Origin: Massilia endophytica
GTDB lineage: Bacteria; Pseudomonadota; Gammaproteobacteria; Burkholderiales; Burkholderiaceae_D
DNA length: 64,000 nucleotides
Assembly: GCF_021165955.1 (NCBI RefSeq)
Contig: NZ_CP088952.1
Span: 496,001 to 560,000, forward strand
Reading direction: 5' to 3'
Shown piece by piece: positions 26,076 to 35,500 of the stretch. Numbering within the stretch: position 1 is the first letter of the stretch; the number at the start of each line of letters is the position of its first letter. Made by a program: the position numbers and the translations under genes. The notes under the pieces are model-generated. The model made no database searches. It was not told the origin of the DNA and saw only the letters and a list, made by a program, of their open reading frames with translations.

Positions 26076-27599
26076 ATGAAGAATATGTACAAACTTGGAA
26101 TGTTGGCGGCCGCCGTGGTACTGGCGGCCTGTGGCGGCAGCAGCGGCGGCGGCGATGTGCAGCTGGGGGGCGGGACGGTGGTCAATCCGCCCGCGCCGGG
26201 TCCGGCCTGGCTGAATCATGGCCGGGATGCCCAGCACACGGCCCAGGGCGGCAACGTGCCCGCCCAGAGCCTGAGCCGCCTGGTCTGGCGTGCGGACGTG
26301 GACCTGCAGCCGGAGCGCCGCGACAATTTCCTGGCCAGCGGCCACTACGGCTCGCCCCTCATCACGGGCCGCAACACGGTGCTCATGCCCGTCAAGGTGG
26401 CGGCCGAGGGCAAGTTCCGCATCGAGGCGCGCGACGGCGCGACGGGCGCCCTGAAGTGGCAGTCGGACACCGATTACGTCCCGCTGGCCAAGACCTACAG
26501 CTACAACATCGGCGCCACCCCGGCCGGACGCGTCTATTTCCCCGGCTCGGGCGGCAAGCTGTACTACCGCGACGGGGTGGACGACACGCCGGGCGCCGTG
26601 CAGACCATCGTGTTCTATGGCGCCGACGTCTACGCCGCCAACAAGGCGGCGCTCGATGCGAGCCTCGTCATCAACACGCCGATCACCACCGACAAGGACG
26701 GCAACGTCTATTTCGGCTACGCGTCGAGCAGCGAATCGGGCGGGCTGGTGCGCATCGATTCCGCCGGCCGCGCCATCTGGATCACCGCCGCGGCCGCCAC
26801 AGGCGACGCCCAGGTCACCAAGGTCGCCAACAGCGCGGCCCCCGCCCTGTCGCCGGATGGCAAGACCGTGTATGCGGTAATGAGCTCCTTCGTTTCCAAC
26901 GGCAGCCGCGGTGCGGCGTATATGGTGGCCCTGGACAGCACGACGCTGACGGTGCGCAACAAGATCCAGCTGCGCGACCCGGCCACCGGCGCCAACGCCG
27001 TGATTGGCGCGAGCAGCACCGCCACCCCCATGGTGGCGCCGGACGGCGACGTCTATTTCGGCGTACTGGGCGGGGTGTCGATCGGCTGGCTGCTGCATTA
27101 CAACGCGGACCTGACGCAATCGAAGATCCCCGGCGGCTTCGGCTGGGACATGACACCGAGCCTGGTGCCCGCTTCCGCCGTGGGCGGCTATACGGGCAGC
27201 TCCAGCTATCTGCTGGCGGTCAAGTACAACAGCTACGAGGACGGCCAGCACCGGATGGCCGTGCTGGACCCGAACGCCACGCAGCCGCACCGCTTCGATC
27301 CCGCCGTGACGGTCATGAAGGAAGTGATTACCGTGCTGAGCCCGACGAAGGAAGACCCGTCCGGCCCCACCCTGCATGAGTGGTGCATCAACACGGGCGC
27401 CTTCGATCCCAACACCAAGTCCCTGTTCATCAACAACTCGGACGGCTATCTCTACCGCTGGGACCTGTCCAGCAACAAGCTGTCCGAACGCTTCAACCTC
27501 AACACCGGCTACTACCAGTCCTATACGCCGACGGCGCTGGGTCCGGACGGCAAGGTATACGCCATCAACAATGCCGTGCTCATGGTGGTAGGCAAGTAG
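26076..27599 (+). CDS. PQQ-like beta-propeller lipoprotein
   Basis: This 507-residue protein has a lipoprotein signal (VVLAACGG, lipobox Cys near residue 20), a Gly/Ser spacer, then repeats of the WD/PQQ-propeller type. Examples are DGATGALKWQSDTD, AGRVYFPGSGGKLYY, DKDGNVYFGYAS, GLVRIDSAGRAIWITA, APDGDVYFGVLGG, and LFINNSDGYLYRWDL near the end. No clear set of quinoprotein dehydrogenase active-site residues was seen, so it may be structural or a sensor rather than an enzyme. It lies one base before a di-haem cytochrome lipoprotein gene, suggesting a shared job in the periplasm, but no function is known to me. Confidence 0.75.
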   Translation: MKNMYKLGMLAAAVVLAACGGSSGGGDVQLGGGTVVNPPAPGPAWLNHGRDAQHTAQGGNVPAQSLSRLVWRADVDLQPERRDNFLASGHYGSPLITGRNTVLMPVKVAAEGKFRIEARDGATGALKWQSDTDYVPLAKTYSYNIGATPAGRVYFPGSGGKLYYRDGVDDTPGAVQTIVFYGADVYAANKAALDASLVINTPITTDKDGNVYFGYASSSESGGLVRIDSAGRAIWITAAAATGDAQVTKVANSAAPALSPDGKTVYAVMSSFVSNGSRGAAYMVALDSTTLTVRNKIQLRDPATGANAVIGASSTATPMVAPDGDVYFGVLGGVSIGWLLHYNADLTQSKIPGGFGWDMTPSLVPASAVGGYTGSSSYLLAVKYNSYEDGQHRMAVLDPNATQPHRFDPAVTVMKEVITVLSPTKEDPSGPTLHEWCINTGAFDPNTKSLFINNSDGYLYRWDLSSNKLSERFNLNTGYYQSYTPTALGPDGKVYAINNAVLMVVGK

Positions 27600-27600
27600 G

Positions 27601-28782
27601 ATGGCCGTCCTGCACAAGGCGGCCTGCCGGGCCGCCCTGCTGGTGCTGGCCGCACTGCTGCAGGCCTGCGGCGGCGGCTCCGGCTCCGCCGTTCCAGTTC
27701 CGCCGCCGGAGCCGGTGGCGGCAGCCAGCCCGCTCAGCGATTCGGCCCAGCTGGGCGAGCTGCTCTTCCGCGATCCCGCGCTGTCGGCGTCGGGCAGGCA
27801 GTCCTGCGAGTCCTGCCATGTGCCTTCCAGCGCGCATGCGCCGGCCAACAGCCTGGCGGTGCAGCTGGGCGGCGAGAGCGGCCTGCTGGCGGGCCTGCGG
27901 ACCGCGCCTTCGCTGCGCTACCAGGCGTTCACGCCCCAGTTCGGGTTCGGCAAGGACGGCGCGCCCCTGGGCGGCTACAACGCGGACGGCCGGGCCAGCA
28001 CGCTGGCCGCGCAGGCGGAGGGGCCGCTCCTGGCCGCGCACGAGATGGCCAACGCCAGCAAGGCCGCCCTGGCCGACCGGGTGCGGCGCGCCAGCTATGC
28101 GGAGCGCTTCCGCACCGTCTTCGGCGCCGGCGTGTTCGACGACCCGGCCCAGGCCTTCGAGCGCATCACCTTCGCCCTGCAGCAGTTCCAGCGCCAGGAC
28201 GCGCGCTTCCAGCCTTTCGACTCCCGCTTCGACCAGTCGCTGGCGGGCAAGGTCCAGCTGTCGGCAGCGGAGCAGCGGGGCCTCGCCCTGTTCAACAGCC
28301 CCGCCAAGGGCAACTGCATGGCCTGCCATACCAGCACGCCGGCGCCGGACGGCACGCCGCCCCTGTTCACCAACTTCGGCTATTACGCCCTGGGCGTGCC
28401 GCGCAATGCGGGCGCCGCTTCGACCTTTGGCGACCTGGGCCTGTGCGGACCGGAACGCGGCGACCTGCGCGAGCGAAGCGGCCTGTGCGGCGCATTCAAG
28501 GTGCCCTCGCTGCGCAATGTGGCCACGCGCCAGGTCTTCTTCCATAACGGCGCCATCGCCAGCCTGCGCGATGCGGTCCGCTTCCATGTGCTGAGGGATA
28601 TCCAGCCCGCCCTGTGGTATCCGCGCGAGCCTTACGATGACCTGCCGCCGCAGTACCGGGGAAATGTGGTGAAGACGGCGCCTTTCGACCGGCGGCCGGG
28701 CGATACGCCCGCGTTGTCCGAAAGCGACATCGAGGATGTCCTGGCATTTCTGCGGACATTATCCGATGGTTATCGGCCTTAA
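27601..28782 (+). CDS. Di-haem cytochrome c peroxidase/MauG-family lipoprotein
   Basis: This 393-residue protein has a lipobox LLQAC (Cys23) and two c-type haem motifs, CESCH (69-73) and CMACH (239-243). It also has the family segment FKVPSLRNVATRQVFFHNG typical of bacterial cytochrome c peroxidase/MauG proteins. It should act at the periplasmic face of a membrane, either reducing peroxide or oxidising a partner substrate. The start overlaps nothing but follows the propeller gene stop by a single base, so the two are co-translated or tightly coupled. Whether it is a true peroxidase or a MauG-like modifying enzyme cannot be told. Confidence 0.85.
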   Translation: MAVLHKAACRAALLVLAALLQACGGGSGSAVPVPPPEPVAAASPLSDSAQLGELLFRDPALSASGRQSCESCHVPSSAHAPANSLAVQLGGESGLLAGLRTAPSLRYQAFTPQFGFGKDGAPLGGYNADGRASTLAAQAEGPLLAAHEMANASKAALADRVRRASYAERFRTVFGAGVFDDPAQAFERITFALQQFQRQDARFQPFDSRFDQSLAGKVQLSAAEQRGLALFNSPAKGNCMACHTSTPAPDGTPPLFTNFGYYALGVPRNAGAASTFGDLGLCGPERGDLRERSGLCGAFKVPSLRNVATRQVFFHNGAIASLRDAVRFHVLRDIQPALWYPREPYDDLPPQYRGNVVKTAPFDRRPGDTPALSESDIEDVLAFLRTLSDGYRP

Positions 28783-28887
28783 TTTGCTGATATATTCCGA
28801 AGCGGCCCGGGATTAATATGAAAATATTATCTTGATAGCCAATCGCAGCTTCTTTGGATAATATCAAATCGAAAGCGAGTTAATACG

Positions 28888-29079
28888 ATGACCAAAATGA
28901 AAAAAGCACTCCTGGTACTGAGTTTCGGCCTCGGCCTGGGCGTTTCCCTCACAGGCTACACGGCGCCGACCCGCGCGACCTGCGAAGCCATTTGGCAGAA
29001 GTGCATTGCCGGGGACCAGGATGCCTGCGACAACCTCGTCGCCATCCACTGCGATACCCTGTACGGCTACAATCCGTAA
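28888..29079 (+). CDS. Small secreted cysteine-containing protein, unknown
   Basis: This 63-residue ORF has a clear signal peptide (KKALLVLSFGLGLGVSLTGYTA) and a mature peptide of about 35-40 residues containing four cysteines (CEAIWQKC, DACDN, IHCD). The pattern suits two disulfides or metal binding. It has its own AT-rich upstream region (TTGATA at 28832, GATAAT at 28857, an imperfect promoter) and a perfect terminator directly after, supporting a real gene. I do not recognise a family. Confidence 0.65.
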   Translation: MTKMKKALLVLSFGLGLGVSLTGYTAPTRATCEAIWQKCIAGDQDACDNLVAIHCDTLYGYNP

Positions 29080-29080
29080 G

Positions 29081-29116
29081 TAATAAAAAAACCGGGCCGC
29101 GCCCGGTTTTTTATTA
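29081..29116. terminator. Bidirectional Rho-independent terminator
   Basis: TAATAAAAAA and ACCGGGC pair with GCCCGGT and TTTTTATTA around a CGC loop, nearly symmetric with A and T runs on both sides. It serves the small peptide gene (+) and the convergent Cache gene (-), whose TAA lies within it. Confidence 0.93.
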
Positions 29117-29569
29117 CTTGTAGATGCCTGAGCCGATCAGGTAATCGTCCACCTTCTCGATATAGCCCGATTTCTGTTCGACCGTCTTGGTCACGGGATT
29201 GGGCCATTTGAAATCGACCCAGCCGCTGCCCTTGGAGTTCGCGAGGTCGACCATCTCCTTGATCATGGCCTTGCCTTCGCCGTCCTTCATGCCGATCAGG
29301 GGTTTGCCCACCAGCTTAGGATTGTTGCCGTGGGCCAGTGCCACGCCGTTCAGGTCGTACACATAGATGTACAGGTCGCGGTCGTGGAACTCCTTGTTCG
29401 CCGGATCGGAAATGGCCGCCATCATCTTCTCCTTGCCCTGGGACTTGGCCAGCGCGACCGCCTTCTTGACCATGGCCTGCGCTTCGGCTGCGGTGCCGCG
29501 GTCCGCCGCCAGCACGGGCGCGGCGATCAGGCTGAGGGAAATGGCAATGCCGCCCAGATAAGCTTTCAT
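29114..29569 (-). CDS. Periplasmic single Cache-domain protein
   Basis: This 151-residue protein has a signal peptide (MKAYLGGIAISLSLIAAPVLAA) and one Cache_2-type domain. Typical features are a long first helix with AQAMVKKAVALAK, DLYIYVYDLNGVALAHG, NPKLVGK, and KSGYIEKVDDYLIGSGIYK at the end. Cache domains bind small ligands, usually as the sensor part of chemoreceptors or kinases. Here there is no transmembrane or output domain, so it is a free periplasmic ligand-binding protein. GAGGAG precedes the ATG. The ligand is unknown. Confidence 0.85.
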   Translation of the reverse strand: MKAYLGGIAISLSLIAAPVLAADRGTAAEAQAMVKKAVALAKSQGKEKMMAAISDPANKEFHDRDLYIYVYDLNGVALAHGNNPKLVGKPLIGMKDGEGKAMIKEMVDLANSKGSGWVDFKWPNPVTKTVEQKSGYIEKVDDYLIGSGIYK

Positions 29570-29635
29570 AGGGTGTCTCCTCGGTTATGGATGTAGGTCC
29601 AATATACGCGCAGGCGGCGCCGGAGGGCGCAAAAT

Positions 29636-32395
29636 CTACGCGGATTGTTGGCTTTCCGCATCGCCGAAGATGGCCTGCCACAGGGCGCGCACGAAGGCGG
29701 CATGGCGCTCCACCCGGGCCGGGTCCACCCTGGACTGGTCGTTGCCCTGCAGGCGCAGCTGGTGCTGCAGCTTGCGCATGGCGCGGTAGGCGTTGGCCGT
29801 GCCTTCGGCCAGCTCCCCGTCGACCAGGCCCAGGCTGGCGCACAGCTTGAGCAGGGCGATGTTGCCGATATTGCCAGTGAGCTCGCGGTACTGGGCCGAG
29901 TGGCGCAGCACCAGATACTGCACGATGAATTCGATGTCGATCATGCCGCCTTCGTCCTGCTTCAGGTCGAAGAGAGTGGAGCGGTTGGGGTGGGCGTCGT
30001 GCATGCGCTTGCGCATGGAGAGCACTTCGCGCCGCAGTTCGGCCTCGTCGCGCTCCTTGCGCAGCAGGGCGCAGCGGATCTGCTCGAAGCGCTCGCCGAT
30101 GCCCGCATCGCCCGCGCAGAAGCGGGCCCGCGTCAGCGCCTGGTGCTCCCACACCCAGGCCGAGTTCTGCTGGTAGCGCTCGAAGGCCTGCACGCTGGAC
30201 ACCAGCATGCCGCTCGCCCCGTCCGGGCGCAGGGCGACGTCGATGTCGAACAGGATGCCGGCCGAGGTGTGCGAAGTCATCCAGGTGATGAAGCGCTGGG
30301 CCAGCTTGGCGTAGTTGCCGGGCGCGTCGTGGTCCTCGTCGTCGAACAGGAAGATCAGGTCCAGGTCGGACACATAGCCCAGCTCCTTGCCGCCCAGTTT
30401 GCCGTACGCGATGACGGCAAATTGCGGCACCTCGCGGTGGCGGGTGGCGACCGTGGCCCAGGCCGCCTTGATGACGGCCGCCACGATCACGTCGGCCAGG
30501 GCGGAGAGGTGGTCGGCCAGCTTCTCGACAGTAAGGTCGCCCGCCAGGTCCTGGGCCAGCAGGTGGAAGAGCTGGGCATGGTGCACCTCGCGCAGGATGT
30601 CGAGCTGGCGTTCCGTGTCGCCCGCCGCCACGGCCAGCTGGGCATCCAGGTCGGCCGCCAGGGCTGCCGGGTCGGGCACGGTGTTGCGGATGCGGTCGTC
30701 CAGCAGTTCGTCCAGCAGGATGGGGTGCTGGTTGAGGAAGGTGGCGGCCCAGCGGCTGGCGTGCATCATGGTGATGACGCGGTCCAGCGTGTGCGGGTAC
30801 TCCGTGAGCAGCGACAGGTAGGAGGAGCGGCGGGCGATGGCTTCCAGGAAGTCCAGCAGGCGGTTCAGGGTGGCGAGCTGGTCGCCCGCCGCGTTCTGCT
30901 CGTCGGCGCGGGCGATGCGGGGCAGGGCGGCATTGACCAGGGCCACCAGCTTGTTGCGGCTCGCTTCCGGCAGGGACTGCAGGCGCGGGGCCTGCCAGGT
31001 GGCGACCAGGCGGTTCGCGGCCGCCGCCGGGTCGGCATAGCCCAGGGACGCGAAGCGGGCCTCAATGGCTTCCCGGTTGTCCGGGTCGGCGCACTCGTTG
31101 CTCGTTTCGGGTTCGATGCCGTCCTCGCTGCCTGCCTTGTCGGCAAACATGGCATCGAACTGGGCGGCCACGAAGCGGCGGTGCTCGTCCAGCTGGGCGA
31201 GGAGGGCCGCCGTGTCGGGCAGGCCCATCATGCGCGCAATGGTGAGCTGGTCCTCCGGATTGGGCGGCAGCGTGTGGGTCTGGGCGTCGTCCAGGTATTG
31301 CAGGCGGTGCTCCAGGTTGCGCAGGAAAGTGTAGGAGTCGAGCAGGCGCTGCACGATGGCCGCATCCAGCAGGCCCTTTTCCGGCAGCTGGCGCAGGGTG
31401 GCGCGGGTGGAGCGGTCGCGCAGGCTGGGGTCGCGCCCGCCGCGGATCAGCTGGAACACCTGGGCCAGGAACTCGATCTCGCGGATGCCGCCCCGGCCCA
31501 GCTTCACGTTGTGGCTGCGGTCCGGATGCAGGCGCTCCTGGCGGTTCACTTCCGCGCGGATCTGGGCGTGCATGGTACGGATGGCCTCGATCACGCCGAA
31601 GTCCAGGTAGCGGCGGAAGCAGAAGGGCCGCACGATGCCGTCCAGGGCGGCGATATCCTCGGCGCGGCCGGTGACGGCGCGCGCCTTCACCCAGGCGTAG
31701 CGCTCCCACTCGCGGCCCTGCACGATCAGGTACTGCTCCACCATGCCCAGGCTGGCCGCGAGGGGGCCGGAGCCGCCGTTCGGGCGCAGGGCCATGTCCA
31801 CCCGGAAGGTGAAGCCGTCTTCCGTGATCTCGGCGATGGCGGCGATCAGCTTCTTGCCCAGGCGGATGAAGTACTCGTGGTTGGACAGGCTGCGCTGGCC
31901 GGGCGCCGTGGGCACCGTCTCGCCCTCCTCGGGGTAGACGAAGATGAGGTCGATGTCCGAGGACACGTTCAGCTCGCCGCCCCCCTGCTTGCCCATGGCC
32001 AGCACGATCAGCTCCTGCGGCGCGCCCGATTCGGCGCCCGTGGGCACGCCGTGGGCGGCCCGCATTTCCGCGTCCAGTTCGGCCAGGTGCTCGCGGATGG
32101 CGAAATCGGCCAGCCGGGTCACCGCCTCCACCACCTCGGCCAGGTCGGCCCGGCCTTCCAGGTCGCGCCGGATCAGCCCGGCGATCAGCAGGTTGCGCAG
32201 GCGCCGCATGCCGCGCGCCAGGGGCAGGGGAGGCTGGTCCGGTCCCGCGGCGCGTTCGGCCGCCAGGAGTGCGGCCAGATCCGCCTGGGCAAGGGATAAT
32301 TGCACCAAAGAATCAACTTTGCCCTGGCGGCCGGGCGCGGCGGCCAGCCAGCGCTGATAGAAGCGGGAAGCGGAAACAAGGCTGGCGGACGTCAT
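29636..32395 (-). CDS. glnE: Bifunctional glutamine synthetase adenylyltransferase/deadenylase
   Basis: This 919-residue enzyme adds AMP to, or removes it from, the regulatory Tyr of GlnA in response to PII. It has two nucleotidyltransferase domains. The N-terminal one contains GGGELNVSSDIDLIFVYPEE (deadenylylase half, about residues 130-160) and the C-terminal one GGKELGYVSDLDLIFLFDDE (adenylylating half). Each has the paired Asp residues for metal binding. Its target GlnA is in this window (Tyr400). It is divergent from yhdP with about 180 bases between. The start lacks a strong ribosome-binding site, so a few residues are uncertain. Confidence 0.97.
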   Translation of the reverse strand: MTSASLVSASRFYQRWLAAAPGRQGKVDSLVQLSLAQADLAALLAAERAAGPDQPPLPLARGMRRLRNLLIAGLIRRDLEGRADLAEVVEAVTRLADFAIREHLAELDAEMRAAHGVPTGAESGAPQELIVLAMGKQGGGELNVSSDIDLIFVYPEEGETVPTAPGQRSLSNHEYFIRLGKKLIAAIAEITEDGFTFRVDMALRPNGGSGPLAASLGMVEQYLIVQGREWERYAWVKARAVTGRAEDIAALDGIVRPFCFRRYLDFGVIEAIRTMHAQIRAEVNRQERLHPDRSHNVKLGRGGIREIEFLAQVFQLIRGGRDPSLRDRSTRATLRQLPEKGLLDAAIVQRLLDSYTFLRNLEHRLQYLDDAQTHTLPPNPEDQLTIARMMGLPDTAALLAQLDEHRRFVAAQFDAMFADKAGSEDGIEPETSNECADPDNREAIEARFASLGYADPAAAANRLVATWQAPRLQSLPEASRNKLVALVNAALPRIARADEQNAAGDQLATLNRLLDFLEAIARRSSYLSLLTEYPHTLDRVITMMHASRWAATFLNQHPILLDELLDDRIRNTVPDPAALAADLDAQLAVAAGDTERQLDILREVHHAQLFHLLAQDLAGDLTVEKLADHLSALADVIVAAVIKAAWATVATRHREVPQFAVIAYGKLGGKELGYVSDLDLIFLFDDEDHDAPGNYAKLAQRFITWMTSHTSAGILFDIDVALRPDGASGMLVSSVQAFERYQQNSAWVWEHQALTRARFCAGDAGIGERFEQIRCALLRKERDEAELRREVLSMRKRMHDAHPNRSTLFDLKQDEGGMIDIEFIVQYLVLRHSAQYRELTGNIGNIALLKLCASLGLVDGELAEGTANAYRAMRKLQHQLRLQGNDQSRVDPARVERHAAFVRALWQAIFGDAESQQSA

Positions 32396-32578
32396 CGGGC
32401 TTTCGTAACCTTATGTAATTTCAAGTAAAACGGCCCCTGTTTCGGCCGGGCGATGCGGTAGAATTGCCGCGCAGGCTGGGTCGCTGGCCAAAGAAGGCAA
32501 GCACGCAGTGTACAGAACGATATTGGCGACTTATTTTACGCCGGGCAACCGGCCTGGGCCTGAGCTATTAGCAGATTG

Positions 32579-35500
32579 ATGGAAAACACGGCAGAAGACA
32601 ATGTACCAGGCGAAGGGCCCGTGGCCGCGCGCTGGCACCGGCTCCAGGCCGCCTATCGGGTCTGCAACCTTGCCACCCACCACGTGCTGGGCTTCGTGCT
32701 GAAGGCGGCGCTGCTGCTGTATTTCGTCTTCGCCATTCTCTTCCTCGTGCTGCGCTACGGCGTGCTGCCCCATATCGACCGCTACAAGGGCGATATCGAG
32801 CGCATGGCCAGCCATGCCCTGGGCAACCCCGTCACCATCGACCGCATCTACGCCTCCTGGTCCGGCCTGCGTCCCAATCTCTTCCTGGGCGACGTGGTGC
32901 TGCGCGACGCGGCGGGCAAGCAGGCCCTGCGCCTGCCCAGCGTGTCGGCCACCCTCTCCTGGTGGACGGTGGCGACCGGCGCCGTGCAGTTCGAATCGCT
33001 GGAACTGATCCGCCCCAACCTGGAAGTGCGGCGCACGGCCGATGGCCGCCTCTTTGCAGCGGGCCTGCCCATCGACCTCGACAAGCGCGACGAAGGGGAG
33101 GGCTCCGAATGGCTGCTGACCCAGCGCGAAATCGTCATCCGCGAAGGCCGCCTGGACTGGACCGACGAGCAGCGCGGCACGGCGCCGCTGGCGCTGGAGA
33201 ACATGAACCTGGTGCTGCGCAACCACTGGCGGCGCCACCAGTTCGCCCTGAAGGCGGCGCCGCCGAAGGCGCTGGGCGGGATGCTCGACCTGCGCGCCGA
33301 CCTCAGCCATCCCGCCTTCACCTCGCGCATCGCCGACGTGCGCCAGTGGAAGGGCGAGATCTATGCCGATGTGCGCAATGCCGACCTGGCGGCGTGGAAG
33401 GCTTATCTGCCCGTGGCGGCGGAGCTGCGCTCCGGCTACGGCTCCCTGCGCGCCTGGGTGGGCGTGGACCACGCCAGGCTCTCCGGCGTGACGGCGGACG
33501 TGGCCCTGAAGGATGTGGTGGCCGTGCTGGGCAAGCAGCTGCCGGAGCTGGACGTGGATGCGCTGAACGGCCGCGTCGCCGTCAGCGAGGACAAGCTGCC
33601 GCGCAACAGCCCGCGCGGCGCGGCCTTCGGCGCCTACGGCCACACGGCCAGCGTCACCGGCCTGACCCTGCTCACGCGCGACGGCGTGGCGCTGGCGCCC
33701 ACCACGCTCTCCGAACGCCATGTGCCCGCGCGCGACAGCAAGCCCGCCCGCACGGAAGTGAAGGCCGAGCTGCTGGACCTGAAGATGCTGTCCGAGCTGG
33801 CGACCCGCCTGCCCATGCCGTCCAATGTGCGGGCCCTGCTGGACGAAGCCGCGCCGCGCGGCCGCATCGCGGACCTGTCGGCACAGTGGCAGGGCAGCCT
33901 GGACAAGCCGCAGTCCTACCGCGTGAAAGCGCGGCTGCAGGAACTGGGCCTGTCCCCGCTGGCGGCCCGCGCCGCCACGCCAAAGGGGGCGGGCGTGCCG
34001 GCCCTGCCGGCGCTGCCGGCCATCCCCGGCTTTGACAAGCTGAGCGGCACTATTGAAGCGAGCGAGAGCGGGGGCGCCCTGGCGCTGGATGCGCCGGGCC
34101 TCGTGCTGAGCATGCCCGCCTGGTTCAGCGAGCCCGACATGCCTTTCGAAGCCTTCAAGCTGCGGGCAGGCTGGCAGCTCAACGATCCGGACACACTGCA
34201 GCTCAAGGTGGACAGCCTGGAACTGGCCCAGCAGGGCATGAAGGCCTCCCTGTCCGGCACCCACGTCCTGCCGCGCAGCGGCGGCGCGGGCGTGGCCGAT
34301 TTCACGGGCAAGCTGGACGGCTTCCAGATCAACCGCATCGGCCGCTACCTGCCGGTGAAGACGCCGGAACACTTGAAACACTGGCTGAGCGGTGCGCTGG
34401 AAGAAGGGCAGGCGCGCGATGTGAGCCTGCGCCTGCGCGGAGAACTGGCCCACTTCCCCTTCGCGGACGGCACGCCGGACCGTGCCAAGGGGGAGTTCCG
34501 CATCGGCGGGCGCATCGTGGACGGCCGCCTGAACTACGATCCCGGTGTGTTCGCCAAGGACGGCAAGTCTCCGCTCTGGCCGCAGGCCGACAAGATCCGC
34601 GGCAGCTTCCTCTTCGAGCGCGCGCGCATGGAGATCAAGGCCGACACGGGCCGCACGGGCGGCGTGGCGCTCGCCAATGTGAAGGCCGTGATCCCCGACC
34701 TGGCCCACCACGACGGCGTGCTCGACATCGACGGCACGGCCATGGGCCCCATGCAGGAATTCCTGAAGTACGTGACGGCCAGCCCCGTGCTGGAATGGAT
34801 CGGCCACTTCACCGAAGAGAGCAGCGCCACCGGCAATGCGAAGCTGGCGCTCAAGCTGCACATGCCGCTGGAGCGCCTGCGCGAGACCAAGGTGCTGGGC
34901 ACGCTGGCCCTGCAGGGCAACGATGTGACCCTGTGGAACGACATGCCGCCCGTCCTGCTGGCCACGGGCAAGATCGAATTCAACGAGCACGGCGTCAATC
35001 TCAACGGCCTGAACGGCACCTTGCTGGGCGGGCCGCTCAGCGTCGTTGGCGGCACCCAGCGCGACGGCTCCATTCAGGTGCGCATCGGCGGCACGGCGAC
35101 GGCCGACGGCCTGCGCAAGACCTATCCCTCGCCCGCCATGCAGCGCGTGGCCCAGCATGTGGGCGGCAGCGCGCGCTACGCGGGACTGATCGTGGCGCAG
35201 AACCGCCAGTACACGGTGACGGTGGACTCCACGCTGGCGGGCGCCGCCCTGGACTTCCCCGCGCCGCTGAAGAAGGCTGCGGGCGAGAACCTTCCCGTGC
35301 ACTTCGTGCTCAATGGCGGCGCCGCCAACGAAGCGGGCCTGGCGCAGGACGATATCCGCATCACTGTCGGCAATGCCGTCGCGGCGCGCTACCAGCGCCA
35401 GAAACAGCAGAAAGGCCCATGGAAACTGGTGCGCGGCGGCATCGGCGTGAACGTGCCCGCGCCGGAACCGGACAGCGGCATGATGATCAATGCCAGCGTG

